Shown: positions 7,744-16,523, counted from the first letter of the stretch. The stretch is DNA of 64,000 nucleotides from CAYRVX01 sp964642165 (GCA_964642165.1 CAZXOC010000003.1:1-64000); one strand, 5' to 3'. The notes: generated by a model from the sequence alone, not told the origin. Translations and numbers: made by a program.

Positions 7744-7858
7744 GCCGCTGCGCATCGTTCCCCCGCAGCGGCCGTCACCCCGATTCGCCCCGGCGCGGGC
7801 GGTTTCCCCTTGGGCCTTCGGTGGTCCGCCCCTGGACGAGGGTTTTTCCCGACGGCCG
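7743..7858 (+). promoter_or_regulatory. Possible transcription attenuator between leader peptide and ilvB
   Basis: A perfect 10-bp stem (GGCCGCTGCG 7743-7752 with CGCAGCGGCC 7764-7773, loop 11 nt) begins at the last base of the leader-peptide stop codon. Its right arm overlaps CGGCCGTC (7769-7776), which can instead pair with GACGGCCG (7851-7858), so the two structures exclude each other. A T5 run follows CGAGGG at 7843-7847. A ribosome stalled on the Leu/Val run would mask the left arm of the first stem. GC-rich pairing is easy by chance, so this needs a folding test. Confidence 0.4.
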
Positions 7859-7907
7859 GTGAGTGTACCGTAGTGGCCGTCATCGACGAGAGAGGAAGGA
7901 TGAAGCC

Positions 7908-9626
7908 ATGACCGACAAGAAGGACGACCCGGGCGGCTCGGGCCACCGCGGCTACGCCGACCTGACCGGCGCGCAGATCTTCAACGAGATGCTGCTGGAA
8001 GAGGGCGTGGAGGTCCTCTTCGGCTTTCCGGGCGGGGCGGTGATTCCGATTTTCGACGTCCTGTACGACTCGCCGCTGAAGTTCGTGATGTCGCGGCACG
8101 AGCAGGGCGCCTGTCACATGGCCGACGGGTACGCCCGCTCGACGGGCAAGACGGGCGCGGTGATCGCCACCAGCGGGCCCGGGGCGACGAACCTGATCAC
8201 CGGGCTGGCGACGGCGAACATGGACTCGGTGCCTCTGGTGGCCTTCACGGGCCAGGTCCGCAGCCAGTTGATCGGCAACGACGCCTTCCAGGAGGCGGAC
8301 ACGACGGGCATCACGCGCCCGATCACGAAGCACAACTTCCTGGTGACGCGCGTGGAGGACCTCGGCCGGACCGTCAAGGAGGCGTTCCACATCGCCCGGA
8401 CCGGTCGGCCCGGGCCGGTCGTGGTGGACATCGCGGTGGACGCGACGGTGAACAAGCCCGGCCGGGAACCGGCGATGGAGCCGGACCTCCCGGGCTACAA
8501 GCCGCGCGGGGGCGGTCACATCCGGCAGGTCCGCGCGGCGGCGGCGGCCATCAACGCCGCCGATCACCCGGTGCTGTACGTCGGCGGCGGCGTGGTGCTG
8601 TCGGGGGCGACGGAGGCGCTTCGCGCGGTGGCGCAGAAGGGGCGCATCCCCGTCACGACCACGCTGCTGGGGCTCGGCACGTTCGACGAGACGGACCCGC
8701 TGTCGCTGAGGATGCTGGGGATGCACGGCACGGCGTACGCGAACTACGCCGTGCAGGAGAGCGACTGCCTGGTCGCGGTGGGGGCGCGGTTCGACGACCG
8801 GGTCACCGGCAAGATCGAGGCGTTCGCCCCGAAGGCGAAGATCATCCACGTGGACATCGACCCGGCGAGCATCTCGAAGAACGTGCCGGTCGACATCCCC
8901 GTGGTGGGCGACGCGAAGTACATCCTGGAGAAGCTGCTGGAGCACCTCGAGGCGAAGGAGCGTCCGGCCTGGCACGAGCAGATCGCGCAGTGGAAGAAGC
9001 TCTACCCGCTCAAGTACGCCCCGGACGGCGGGATCAAGCCGCAGGAGGTCGTGGAGCTCCTGGGCGAGCTGACGAGGCACGACGCGATCGTCGCGACGGG
9101 CGTGGGACAGCACCAGATGTGGGCGGCGCAGTTCTACGGATGGCGCCGTCCGCGCCAGATCCTCACGTCGGGCGGCCTCGGCACGATGGGCTACGGCTGC
9201 CCGGCGGCGATCGGGGCGCAGTTCGGCAACCCGGGCGCCACGGTGCTCGACATCGACGGCGACGGGAGCTTCTCGATGACGATGGGGGAGGTGATCACGG
9301 CCGTGCAGCACGACCTGCCGGTCAAGTTCATCGTGCTGGACAACGGGTACCTCGGCATGGTGCGCCAGTGGCAGGACCTGTTCTACCACAAGCGGTACTC
9401 GGCGGTGGCGCACCCGTGTCCGGACTTCAAGATGGTGGCGGAGGGCTTCGGCGCTCGCGGCATCCGGATCTCGGCGCGGAGCGAGTTGGCCGACGGGCTG
9501 AACGAGGCGCTCAAGCACCCGGGCCCGGTGGTGGTGGCCGTCGAGGTGGAGCCGGAGGAGAACGTCTACCCGATGGTGGCGGCCGGCAAGGGCCTCCACG
9601 AAATGGACCTCGGCAAACTCGCCTGA
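7908..9626 (+). CDS. ilvB: Acetolactate synthase, large (catalytic) subunit
   Basis: Condenses pyruvate with pyruvate or 2-oxobutyrate, the first common step of valine, leucine and isoleucine synthesis. The 572-residue protein has the three ThDP-enzyme domains: an N-terminal PYR domain with the catalytic Glu65 in SRHEQGA and the GPGATN stretch, a central FAD-binding domain, and the C-terminal ThDP site with the GDGSF motif ending in the metal-binding Asn (VLDNGYLG). The start MTDKKDD follows AGAGGAAGG at good spacing. It is followed 24 bp later by ilvN. Confidence 0.95.
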   Translation: MTDKKDDPGGSGHRGYADLTGAQIFNEMLLEEGVEVLFGFPGGAVIPIFDVLYDSPLKFVMSRHEQGACHMADGYARSTGKTGAVIATSGPGATNLITGLATANMDSVPLVAFTGQVRSQLIGNDAFQEADTTGITRPITKHNFLVTRVEDLGRTVKEAFHIARTGRPGPVVVDIAVDATVNKPGREPAMEPDLPGYKPRGGGHIRQVRAAAAAINAADHPVLYVGGGVVLSGATEALRAVAQKGRIPVTTTLLGLGTFDETDPLSLRMLGMHGTAYANYAVQESDCLVAVGARFDDRVTGKIEAFAPKAKIIHVDIDPASISKNVPVDIPVVGDAKYILEKLLEHLEAKERPAWHEQIAQWKKLYPLKYAPDGGIKPQEVVELLGELTRHDAIVATGVGQHQMWAAQFYGWRRPRQILTSGGLGTMGYGCPAAIGAQFGNPGATVLDIDGDGSFSMTMGEVITAVQHDLPVKFIVLDNGYLGMVRQWQDLFYHKRYSAVAHPCPDFKMVAEGFGARGIRISARSELADGLNEALKHPGPVVVAVEVEPEENVYPMVAAGKGLHEMDLGKLA

Positions 9627-9650
9627 GCCGCGAAGGAGCGGAGAGCAATC

Positions 9651-10136
9651 ATGAAACACGTGATCATGGCACTGGTTCAGAATCAGCCGGGCGTCCTGGC
9701 GCACGTGGCCGGCATGTTCGCCGCCCGCGGGTTCAACATCGATTCGCTCGTCGTCGGGCGGACGGAGGACCCGATGTTGTCGCGGATGACGATCGTGGCC
9801 GTCGGGGACGACCGCGTCCTGGAGCAGATCCGCAAGCAGTTGGAGAAGATCGTCACCGTCGTGAAGGTTCGCGACTTCCAGGACGTCCGCTACGTCGAGC
9901 GCGACCTGATGCTGGTTCGCGTCCACGCCCCCGCGGAGAAGCGCTCGAAGGTGGTGGACCTGGTGACCCTGTTCCGCGGGCGCGTGGTGGACGTGTCGCG
10001 CAAGAGCCTCATCGTGGAGATGTCGGGCCCCGAAGACAAGCTGGAGGCGTTCGTCGACCTGGCGAAGCCCTACGGCATCGGCGAGCTGGCCCGCACCGGC
10101 GTGATCGCGATGAAGCGAGGCACGCAGGCCGACTGA
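9651..10136 (+). CDS. ilvN: Acetolactate synthase, small (regulatory) subunit
   Basis: A 161-residue regulatory partner of IlvB. The N-terminal ACT domain (about residues 1-75) includes NQPGVLAHVAGMFAARGFNI, where valine binds in homologues to give feedback inhibition. The C-terminal domain (about 80-160) contains EMSGPEDKLEAFVDLAKPYG and the terminal ARTGVIAMKRG. It is co-transcribed with ilvB. ilvC, the next gene in many such operons, is absent and an unrelated nucleoside hydrolase follows. Confidence 0.94.
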   Translation: MKHVIMALVQNQPGVLAHVAGMFAARGFNIDSLVVGRTEDPMLSRMTIVAVGDDRVLEQIRKQLEKIVTVVKVRDFQDVRYVERDLMLVRVHAPAEKRSKVVDLVTLFRGRVVDVSRKSLIVEMSGPEDKLEAFVDLAKPYGIGELARTGVIAMKRGTQAD

Positions 10137-10193
10137 GACGAAGGGCGGATCGCCCGGGACGAGCAGCTTGGCAAGGCATAGGGAGCGACACCC

Positions 10194-11090
10194 ATGGGCG
10201 ACGAGAAGGTGAAGGTGTTGTTCGACACGGACATCGGCAGCGACATCGACGACGCGGTGGCGCTGGCGTACCTGCTGAGCCAGGATCGCTGCGAGCTGCT
10301 GGGCGTCACGACCGTCACCGGCGAGCCGGAGCGGCGCGCGGAGATGGTATCGGCCATCTGCCGCCACGTCGGGCGCGACGACGTGCCGATCCACGCCGGC
10401 TGCCCGCAGGCGATGCTGATCGAGATGCGCCAGAAGACCGCCCCGCAGGCCGCGGCGCTGGGCGAGTGGGACCGGCGGAGCGACTTCGCCGCCGGCACGG
10501 CCATCGAGTTCCTCCGCGAGACGATCCGCGCGCACCCGGGCGAGGTGACGCTGCTGGCCGTCGGGCCGCTGACCAACGTCGGCCTGCTGTTCGCGACGGA
10601 CCCGGCGCTCCCGGCCATGCTGAAGCAGCTCGTCCTGATGTGCGGGCGCTTCTTCCGCGGCACGGGCGGCGAATGGAACGCCGGCGGCGACCCGCATGCC
10701 ACCGCGATCGCCTACGGCAACGGCCAGCAGGCCCGCCCGCCGCGCCAAATCAGCTTCGGGCTCGACGTGACCACCCGCTGCATGATGGACGCCGACGCCT
10801 GCCGAGAGAAGTTCGCCGCCAAGGCGCTCGAGCCCGTCCGCGACTTCGCCGAGGTCTGGTTCCGGAAGCACGACCGCATCTGCTTCCACGACCCGCTCGC
10901 CGCGGCGTGCGTCTTCCAGGGCGACCTGTGTCGGTACCGCGACGGCTGCGTCACCGTCTCCCTGACGCCGCCGACGATGGGCTGGACCGTCTTCGACGCC
11001 AGCGCCGAGGACGACCGGAAACCCCACACCGTCGCTTGCGAGGTCGATCCCGACGCCTTCTTCGCGCACTACTTCGACGTCGTGACGTGA
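10194..11090 (+). CDS. Inosine/uridine-preferring nucleoside hydrolase family protein
   Basis: A 298-residue enzyme predicted to hydrolyse the N-glycosidic bond of ribonucleosides for base salvage. The calcium-binding DTDIGSDIDDA signature (about residues 11-21) is intact, and later conserved segments are present: VGPLTNVGL, the GGEWNAGGDPHA loop that closes over the ribose, and HDPLAAA near the C-terminus. No signal peptide is visible. It lies 57 bp after ilvN and may be read through from that operon, but has no pathway link to it. Base specificity cannot be told. Confidence 0.88.
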   Translation: MGDEKVKVLFDTDIGSDIDDAVALAYLLSQDRCELLGVTTVTGEPERRAEMVSAICRHVGRDDVPIHAGCPQAMLIEMRQKTAPQAAALGEWDRRSDFAAGTAIEFLRETIRAHPGEVTLLAVGPLTNVGLLFATDPALPAMLKQLVLMCGRFFRGTGGEWNAGGDPHATAIAYGNGQQARPPRQISFGLDVTTRCMMDADACREKFAAKALEPVRDFAEVWFRKHDRICFHDPLAAACVFQGDLCRYRDGCVTVSLTPPTMGWTVFDASAEDDRKPHTVACEVDPDAFFAHYFDVVT

Positions 11091-11181
11091 CGTGCCCGCG
11101 CACGGTCTCGCGGTACTCCGCCTCGGTCGGCTCGTCGCCGGCGCGAAGCCGCCTCGCCGGGGCGTGCTGCCCACATAGGGC

Positions 11182-11210
11182 TTGACAGCCGGGAAGGTCT
11201 GGGGGACAGT
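11182..11210 (+). promoter_or_regulatory. Candidate promoter of the small membrane protein pair
   Basis: A perfect TTGACA (11182-11187) lies 17 bp before a weak -10 (GACAGT, 11205-11210). A start near 11217 would leave a short leader before the ATG at 11241. Confidence 0.35.
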
Positions 11211-11240
11211 GTGCGGCCTTGCACTCGTTCCCGGCTGGAT

Positions 11241-11771
11241 ATGGGCAAGCAGAAGAAGAAAGACCGGTCCGCTCCGCTGCCGTACGTGGCGCTGGTCCTG
11301 GCCTGCGCGATTCCCGGGGCGGGGCACGTCTACCTCGGTCGGATCAAGCGGGGGATCATCCTGTTCGTGACGATCACGGCGCTGTTCTGGTCGGGCGTGG
11401 GCATCGGGGGCGTGATGACGGTCGATTCGCAGCGCGAACGGTGGTGGTTCGTCGCGCAGGTGTTCACGGGGGTGCACGGCGTGATCGCCTGGCAGCGCCA
11501 GCGGCGCGTGCACGACAGACTGGTGTCCGGCAAGCGCCTGGACCTCCGCGACCGGTACGACCAGGACGTCCTGGATGCCAAGCTCCAGGCGGAGGGCCTC
11601 GCGCTGGTCGCCCCGGCGGACACGGTGGCCCGCGCGTACTCGGGCGTGGCCGGGCTGCTGAACCTGATGTGCGTCTTCGACGCCCTGATGCTCTCGATCA
11701 TGGGTGTCACGGGCGAAAGCCCGCGCGGGAAGGACGGCTCCGAGCAGTCCGGGAAGGCCAGGGACGCATGA
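11241..11771 (+). CDS. Small multi-pass membrane protein, DUF6677/TM2-like
   Basis: A 176-residue protein with a Lys-rich start (MGKQKKKDRS), a hydrophobic hairpin containing AIPGAGHVYLGRIKRG and a Gly-rich second helix, then a soluble segment and a C-terminal hydrophobic stretch. The PGxGHxYxGxxxRG pattern is typical of TM2/DUF6677-like planctomycete proteins of unknown role. The stop overlaps the next gene (ATGA), so the two are translationally coupled. Confidence 0.65.
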   Translation: MGKQKKKDRSAPLPYVALVLACAIPGAGHVYLGRIKRGIILFVTITALFWSGVGIGGVMTVDSQRERWWFVAQVFTGVHGVIAWQRQRRVHDRLVSGKRLDLRDRYDQDVLDAKLQAEGLALVAPADTVARAYSGVAGLLNLMCVFDALMLSIMGVTGESPRGKDGSEQSGKARDA

Positions 11772-11992
11772 CCGCGTGGAGCCTGTTCTACAAGCCGATC
11801 CTGCTGAGCTTCGACAGCGAGCTGTGGCTGCTGCTGCCGCTGTGCTTCGCCGTCGCCCTGGTCTACAAGACCATCCGGATCGGCGAGCTGCGGCGGCTGC
11901 CGCGCGAGATGGCCTTCGTGATGGCCTACATCGTGGTCGGCCTGATCGCCCTGTGCGTGGGGCTCTGGCTGGTCCAGGAGTACTGGCCATGA
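11768..11992 (+). CDS. Small two-helix membrane protein
   Basis: A 74-residue protein whose ATG overlaps the stop codon of the preceding gene. It has two hydrophobic segments (about residues 19-36 and 49-70) joined by a basic loop (KTIRIGELRRLPRE), and no recognisable domain. Coupling with the upstream TM2-like protein suggests a shared membrane function. The following 220 bp are C-rich and contain no gene. Confidence 0.65.
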   Translation: MTAWSLFYKPILLSFDSELWLLLPLCFAVALVYKTIRIGELRRLPREMAFVMAYIVVGLIALCVGLWLVQEYWP

Positions 11993-12131
11993 TCTGACGC
12001 CCCGCCTGCGCCCGGCGCAGCCGCCGCGCGGCGTCCTCCCCGGCCTGTTCGCGAGCCCCGGCCAGCCCGGCCAGCCCCGGCGCCCCGGCCCCGCTTGCGA
12101 GGGTCCCCACCGGCCGGCCGATCCGGCCCGT

Positions 12132-12161
12132 TTGAATTCCCACTTTTCCCGCACCTAGAAT
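12132..12161 (+). promoter_or_regulatory. Candidate promoter of the isochorismatase-like gene
   Basis: TTGAAT (12132-12137) and TAGAAT (12156-12161) are separated by 18 bp. TAGAAT is the same hexamer seen before trxB and the DUF6600 gene. Confidence 0.45.
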
Positions 12162-12215
12162 ATGGCACGGACGTAGATAGAGAAGGAGGCCGCTTTCGAG
12201 AGCCCGAGGACGTCT

Positions 12216-12878
12216 ATGTACCCGGAACGCATACTCTTAGATGTCGAATCGCAGCGCGATTTCTTCCGCCTCGGCGGGGCCTGCTACCGCGTCGGCGCCG
12301 CGGAAACCGCCCGGCGGATCTATCGGCTGTTCGCCTGGGCCAGGCTCGGGCGCATCCCCGTCATCAGCACGGTCCTGCGCGTTCGCCCGGGGGAGAGCGG
12401 CCTGACCTGTGACTGCTCCCACTGCCTGGAGGGCTCCGAAGGAGAGAAGAAACTCCCCAGAACGGTCCTCCCGCGGCGGATCAACCTCGGTCTGCGGCAC
12501 ACCACCGACCTGCCGGACCACATCTTCCGGCGGTACCAGCAGGTCATCTTCGAGAAGCGCCACACGGACATCTTCGCTCACCCGCGGGCCGAACGCCTCA
12601 TCACCGAACTGCCGCCCGCGACGTTTGTCCTGTGCGGCGCGGGCGTTTCGGCCGGGATCGTCCAGGCCGCCGTCGGCCTGCGCAGCCGCGGCTTCCCCGT
12701 CATCGTGGCCCGGGACGCCTCGCTGGCGCTGACGCCCGAGGCCGCCCACATGGCCTACCTGAGAATGGAGGCCAAGGGCGTCGTCCTGGCCCCCACGGTC
12801 AAGATCCTCACGCCGCCTCGCCGCCGGCGCCACCGGCTGCTCCGCGCCGCCCACCCGGCCGGAAGGCAGACGCTCTGA
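12216..12878 (+). CDS. Isochorismatase-fold protein lacking the catalytic cysteine
   Basis: A 220-residue protein with the isochorismatase/cysteine-hydrolase fold: an N-terminal ILLDVESQRDFF segment matching the catalytic-Asp strand, and a C-terminal VLCGAGVSAGIVQAAVGLRS followed by RGFPVIVARDAS. In active family members the strand after the GV turn carries the nucleophilic Cys (GVxTDxCV). Here that position is Gly or Ile, so the usual thiol chemistry should be lost. A cluster CDCSHC near residue 69 could bind a metal. The protein may be a pseudoenzyme or use another mechanism. No pathway neighbour. Confidence 0.6.
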   Translation: MYPERILLDVESQRDFFRLGGACYRVGAAETARRIYRLFAWARLGRIPVISTVLRVRPGESGLTCDCSHCLEGSEGEKKLPRTVLPRRINLGLRHTTDLPDHIFRRYQQVIFEKRHTDIFAHPRAERLITELPPATFVLCGAGVSAGIVQAAVGLRSRGFPVIVARDASLALTPEAAHMAYLRMEAKGVVLAPTVKILTPPRRRRHRLLRAAHPAGRQTL

Positions 12879-12957
12879 TCGGCGGGCCCGAATCGCCTTA
12901 TTCCTGCCGCTTTCGGTATCTGCGTGCTTGCGGCCGCGGCGGCTTTCTGGTACGCCG

Positions 12958-13839
12958 ATGGCCATGGCCGAGCGGGACAAGCCTTGGACCGTCCTGGGGC
13001 TGCTCAACTGGACGAAGGGGTACTTCGCTCAAGCCGCGGTGAACGAACCGCGCCTGGCGGCGGAGATCCTCCTGGCGCATGTCCTGACGTGTCGCCGCAT
13101 CGAGCTGTACACGCGGTTCGAGTACTGCCCGAGCCCGGAGGAGCTGGCCGCCTACCGCGCGCTGGTCGCTCGCGCCCAACAGCACGAGCCGGTGGCTTAT
13201 CTCGTCGGTCAGCGGGAGTTCTACTCGATGCGGTTTGAGGTCAGCCCGGAGGTGCTGATCCCCCGGCCGGAGACGGAAATCCTTGTGGCCGAGGCGATTG
13301 CACATTTGCGGGCGCTGGAGCGCCCCTCGCGGATGTGGGATGTCTGCACGGGGTGCGGCTGTGCGGCCATCGCCACGGCGCGGCACGTGCCGGGCGTGCA
13401 CGTGCTGGCGACGGACATCTCGGCCCCGGCCGTCGACGTCGCGGCGGCGAACGCCGCGCGGCACGGCCTGTCGCAGCGCGTCGTCTGCCGCCAGGGGGAC
13501 CTGCTGTCCCTGCCGAGCGACTGCGAGGAGTGGCGGCAGGTGGACTTCATCTCGGCCAACCCGCCGTACGTCGCCGACGGCGAGCCGGTCGCCCCGGAGG
13601 TCGAGCACGAGCCGGAGATCGCCCTCTACGCCGGCAAGGACGGGCTGGACGTGGCTCGCCGACTGATCCGGTCGGCCCCCGACTTCCTCGCGCCGGGGGG
13701 ACGCTTCGCGGTGGAGTTCGGCATGGGCCAGGCCGAGGCCGTCTGCGACCTCCTCGCCGAGACCGACGCCTTCGACGATCCCCAGGTCCTCTGCGACCAG
13801 CAGGACCTGGAGCGCACCGTCGTCGCCACCCGGCTGTGA
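12958..13839 (+). CDS. prmC: Release factor glutamine methyltransferase
   Basis: Methylates the glutamine of the GGQ motif in peptide-chain release factors, using SAM. The 293-residue protein has the N-terminal helical domain, the EFYSMRFEVSPEVLIPRPET linker, the SAM-binding motif (DVCTGCGCAAIA, a Cys-rich version of DLGTGSG) and the substrate-binding Asn201-Pro-Pro-Tyr204. Starts at 12958 or 12964 are both possible; neither has a clear ribosome binding site. prfA, its common upstream neighbour, is not here. Confidence 0.9.
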   Translation: MAMAERDKPWTVLGLLNWTKGYFAQAAVNEPRLAAEILLAHVLTCRRIELYTRFEYCPSPEELAAYRALVARAQQHEPVAYLVGQREFYSMRFEVSPEVLIPRPETEILVAEAIAHLRALERPSRMWDVCTGCGCAAIATARHVPGVHVLATDISAPAVDVAAANAARHGLSQRVVCRQGDLLSLPSDCEEWRQVDFISANPPYVADGEPVAPEVEHEPEIALYAGKDGLDVARRLIRSAPDFLAPGGRFAVEFGMGQAEAVCDLLAETDAFDDPQVLCDQQDLERTVVATRL

Positions 13840-13894
13840 GCCCGGCCCGCGCGGGCGGCGAAGTGGATCGCCCGAAGCTCGGCGGGGAACCGAG

Positions 13895-15298
13895 CTACCT
13901 GTACCGAACGGCCGCCCGGCCGGTGGCGCGGAAGTCGATCTCGTTGAGCACGATCGCGCCGGCGTCGCGCTCGGCGGCGTGATGCAGCAGCATGCACTCG
14001 GCGGACGGCTCGATGCGGCCGCGCCACGCACGGGAGCCGAAGCGCAGCGTCACGGGCCGGGACAGGTCGAACATCCCCTCGGTGACGTAGATGCGCACGC
14101 TGCGGACGCGCGACGTGCGGATGCGCAGCTCGTTTTTCTTCCGGTCGAGGTCGGCCCACATCTTGAAGAGGTACTTCCGGAAGTAGCTCTCGGCGGCCTT
14201 GTCGCCGTTGGGGTCGTCGCCTCGGGGTCGGAACTTGATGCGGATGGGGCGGTCCATGCGCATCGGTTTGCCGGCTAGGTCGACCGCCTCCAGGTAGTAC
14301 CCGCGGCGGTGGTGGTCCAGGTGGAAGACGTGGGTGAGCTTCGGGGGCACGGGCGTTCGGCGTGCGGTGGCGAGGAACGCGACGAAGTCGCGGCGGCTGG
14401 GCCAGCACCCGCCGTGCCCGACGCCGCGCAGCTCCGCGGGCTTGTAGTTCGTGTTGCCCAGCTCCTTCAGGCGCCGGGTGGCGGCGCGGCAGAAGTCGAC
14501 CTGGCCCAGCGCCGGCGGTCGCGGGCGGTCGCGGTCGCCCCAGAGCGCCCAAAACCGCACGTTCGCCAGGTTCTCCAGGTACAGCGTGTTGGTGTGCGGC
14601 GAGCCCTCGAACCACGGCGTGCCGGCCATCGAGACCCCCGCCCCAAAGTGCCGCGCAAACAGCGTCGCCAGGTGCCAGGTGAGGTGCCCGCCCTGGCTGT
14701 AGCCGGCCAGGCAGATCCGCTCGCCGTCGACGTGGAGCCGCCGGCGCGCCCAGCCCAGCGGCTTGAGGTACGCCTGTTCCTGGTAGGCCCGGCCGCTGAA
14801 GTGCCTCGGCCCGGGCAGCGTGGGGGCCAGCAGGAGGTAGTTCTCGGCGTCCCGCCCCAGCAGGCGCAGGACGATCTGGGCGATGTGTCTTCCGCTGCTG
14901 CCCTGGCCGTGGGCCGCCAGCAGCAGCGGGTGCGCCCGCTCCGGCCGGTACGAGCGCGGCACGTGCAGCACGAACGGCACGTCGTAGGTCTTCGCCCCGT
15001 CGGCGACCCGAACCTTGGCGCTGTGCCAGCCGGCGCCGATCGGCGAGTAGGCCGTCTCTGTCCGGAGGAGCTTCCCCAGCGAGTTGGCGTCGTGGCCGGA
15101 CTCGCGCAGGCGCCGAAGGGCGGCCTGCACGGCGGCGGGCTTGGGCGGCTCGGCGAAGTCGCGGCCCCACAGGTCGCGCAGGGCGTCCTGGTCGGGTGCG
15201 TCCCGAGGGGCCCCGGGGCGTTCTCCCGCGGCCGCAGCGCCCTGCGCACAAGCCGCGGCGAGACACAACGCGAGTCCAAGACGGCTATCCCAACTCAT
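13895..15298 (-). CDS. Secreted alpha/beta hydrolase (esterase/PHB-depolymerase-like)
   Basis: A 467-residue protein with a signal peptide (hydrophobic residues 8-24) and an alpha/beta hydrolase domain from about residue 95. The nucleophile elbow is GYSQGG with Ser201; the oxyanion region is LLAAHGQGSSG; an acid candidate is in WGDRDRP and the histidine in GVGHGGCW. The C-terminal 130 residues form a separate beta-rich region, perhaps substrate-binding. It resembles poly(3-hydroxybutyrate) depolymerase/feruloyl-esterase-type hydrolases. The start at 15298 leaves 7 bp after the upstream gene, so the two are one operon. Confidence 0.75.
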   Translation of the reverse strand: MSWDSRLGLALCLAAACAQGAAAAGERPGAPRDAPDQDALRDLWGRDFAEPPKPAAVQAALRRLRESGHDANSLGKLLRTETAYSPIGAGWHSAKVRVADGAKTYDVPFVLHVPRSYRPERAHPLLLAAHGQGSSGRHIAQIVLRLLGRDAENYLLLAPTLPGPRHFSGRAYQEQAYLKPLGWARRRLHVDGERICLAGYSQGGHLTWHLATLFARHFGAGVSMAGTPWFEGSPHTNTLYLENLANVRFWALWGDRDRPRPPALGQVDFCRAATRRLKELGNTNYKPAELRGVGHGGCWPSRRDFVAFLATARRTPVPPKLTHVFHLDHHRRGYYLEAVDLAGKPMRMDRPIRIKFRPRGDDPNGDKAAESYFRKYLFKMWADLDRKKNELRIRTSRVRSVRIYVTEGMFDLSRPVTLRFGSRAWRGRIEPSAECMLLHHAAERDAGAIVLNEIDFRATGRAAVRYR

Positions 15299-15305
15299 CG
15301 CCTGC

Positions 15306-16376
15306 TCATTGTACGTCATCACCGGCGTGCGGGTCGCCCCCGGCGCGCAGGACGTCGGAGGCCCAGGCGTCCCAGAGGGCTACGCCCAGCGGGGAGCCGT
15401 CGCTGTGGTAGGGCCGCCAGGCGGCCAGCAGGGCCTCGCGGAGCTCCTCGTCGTCGAGGTGCGGGCGGGCCAAGAGCGTCGCGACCAGCAGGAGGCTCAC
15501 GTAGCTCAGCGGCAACGTCTGTTCGAGGACGTTTGAGGCCCAGAAGCGCCGGCGCCGGGCCTCGCCGTCGCCGTCGTCCTGGTCGCCGCCGGCGCCGCTG
15601 CCGCTTCGCAGGATGGCCGCCTGCATGATGCCCACCAGCCCGCCGTGGGAGAAGTGCGACAGGTTGTCGTAGCAGGGGTACAGCAGCAGGGCGAGGCGCT
15701 TGTGGGTCGCCCCGGTCAGTTCCTGGAGGCAGCGCCCCGGCGTGGGCATGTCGGCGATGAACCACTGCCGGAAGCGCGGGTCCGGCTCGTCGCCGGTGAC
15801 CTGCACGCGCAGCGTCTGGAACTCGTCCTCGCTGACGTCCATCTCGTGAGCGAACTGGCGCAGGAGGCGCACGCCCTCGCCGCTCGGGCCGAAGTACTCG
15901 CCGTACGGCTCGAAGTGCCCCAGCGTGCGCTGGTCGCGAAAGAACTTCTCCGCGAAGGCCTTCCAGGCGTTCTTGCGGTAGCGCCCGTGCCAGCGAGCGG
16001 GGTTGTCCGCCAGCAGCAGCGCCAGGAAGCACCGCTCCAACTGCACGCGCGTCAGCGGCAGGGCGTCGAGCGACAACTCCATCTCGTCGCCGCCGACCAG
16101 CCGGCGGATCGACCGGTGCGTGCCCTTCATCGCCAGGAGCATCTGCCACTGCGTGCCGAGACGGCGGAGGTCGTCCAGCGACGTGGACTGCTCCACCGCG
16201 CCGGCGATCCGGGCGACCACCGCGTCGACGGCCGCGAACGTCCGCTTGTCCAGCTCGTCGGCGCGGGCCGCCAGGTCCGTCCGCGGCGGGCGCTTCAGCG
16301 GCGTCGGCGGCGGAGCGTACACCAGCCGCTGCCGCCGGCGGGGAGGCCTCGCGTCCCTGTGCTTGCGTCGTTTCAT
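15306..16376 (-). CDS. Hypothetical protein, 356 residues
   Basis: I do not recognise a family. The protein begins with a very basic tail (MKRRKHRDARPPRRRQR) and is then mainly helical and soluble, with conserved-looking motifs such as CYDNLSHFSHGG and PLSYVSLLL; the HFSHGG segment loosely recalls DUF5677-type proteins. An acidic low-complexity loop (GGDQDDGDGEARRRR) lies near residue 280. No signal peptide or membrane helix is clear. The leader contains a 7-bp hairpin (16389-16408) and a TATGAT hexamer. It is the first gene of a pair with the secreted hydrolase. Confidence 0.6.
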   Translation of the reverse strand: MKRRKHRDARPPRRRQRLVYAPPPTPLKRPPRTDLAARADELDKRTFAAVDAVVARIAGAVEQSTSLDDLRRLGTQWQMLLAMKGTHRSIRRLVGGDEMELSLDALPLTRVQLERCFLALLLADNPARWHGRYRKNAWKAFAEKFFRDQRTLGHFEPYGEYFGPSGEGVRLLRQFAHEMDVSEDEFQTLRVQVTGDEPDPRFRQWFIADMPTPGRCLQELTGATHKRLALLLYPCYDNLSHFSHGGLVGIMQAAILRSGSGAGGDQDDGDGEARRRRFWASNVLEQTLPLSYVSLLLVATLLARPHLDDEELREALLAAWRPYHSDGSPLGVALWDAWASDVLRAGGDPHAGDDVQ

Positions 16377-16523
16377 CGTCGTCCGCAAGGCGAGCCGACT
16401 CGCTCGCCCTCCCTTCTCTACCCGATCATAGGTCCGGATGCCGCGCGGATGGATGACAAAAGCCCCCGTGATGGTGCGGCGGCACGGCGGCTCGCCTCGC
16501 GGCAGGCGGGACGTCCGGCCAAC

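Noticed and set aside
7086..12143. A 1685-codon open frame on the minus strand across the ilv operon
   Set aside because: It is antisense to clearly recognisable genes (ilvB, ilvN, nucleoside hydrolase). Its translation is Arg/Ala/His/Val-rich with no domain, typical of shadow frames in GC-rich DNA.
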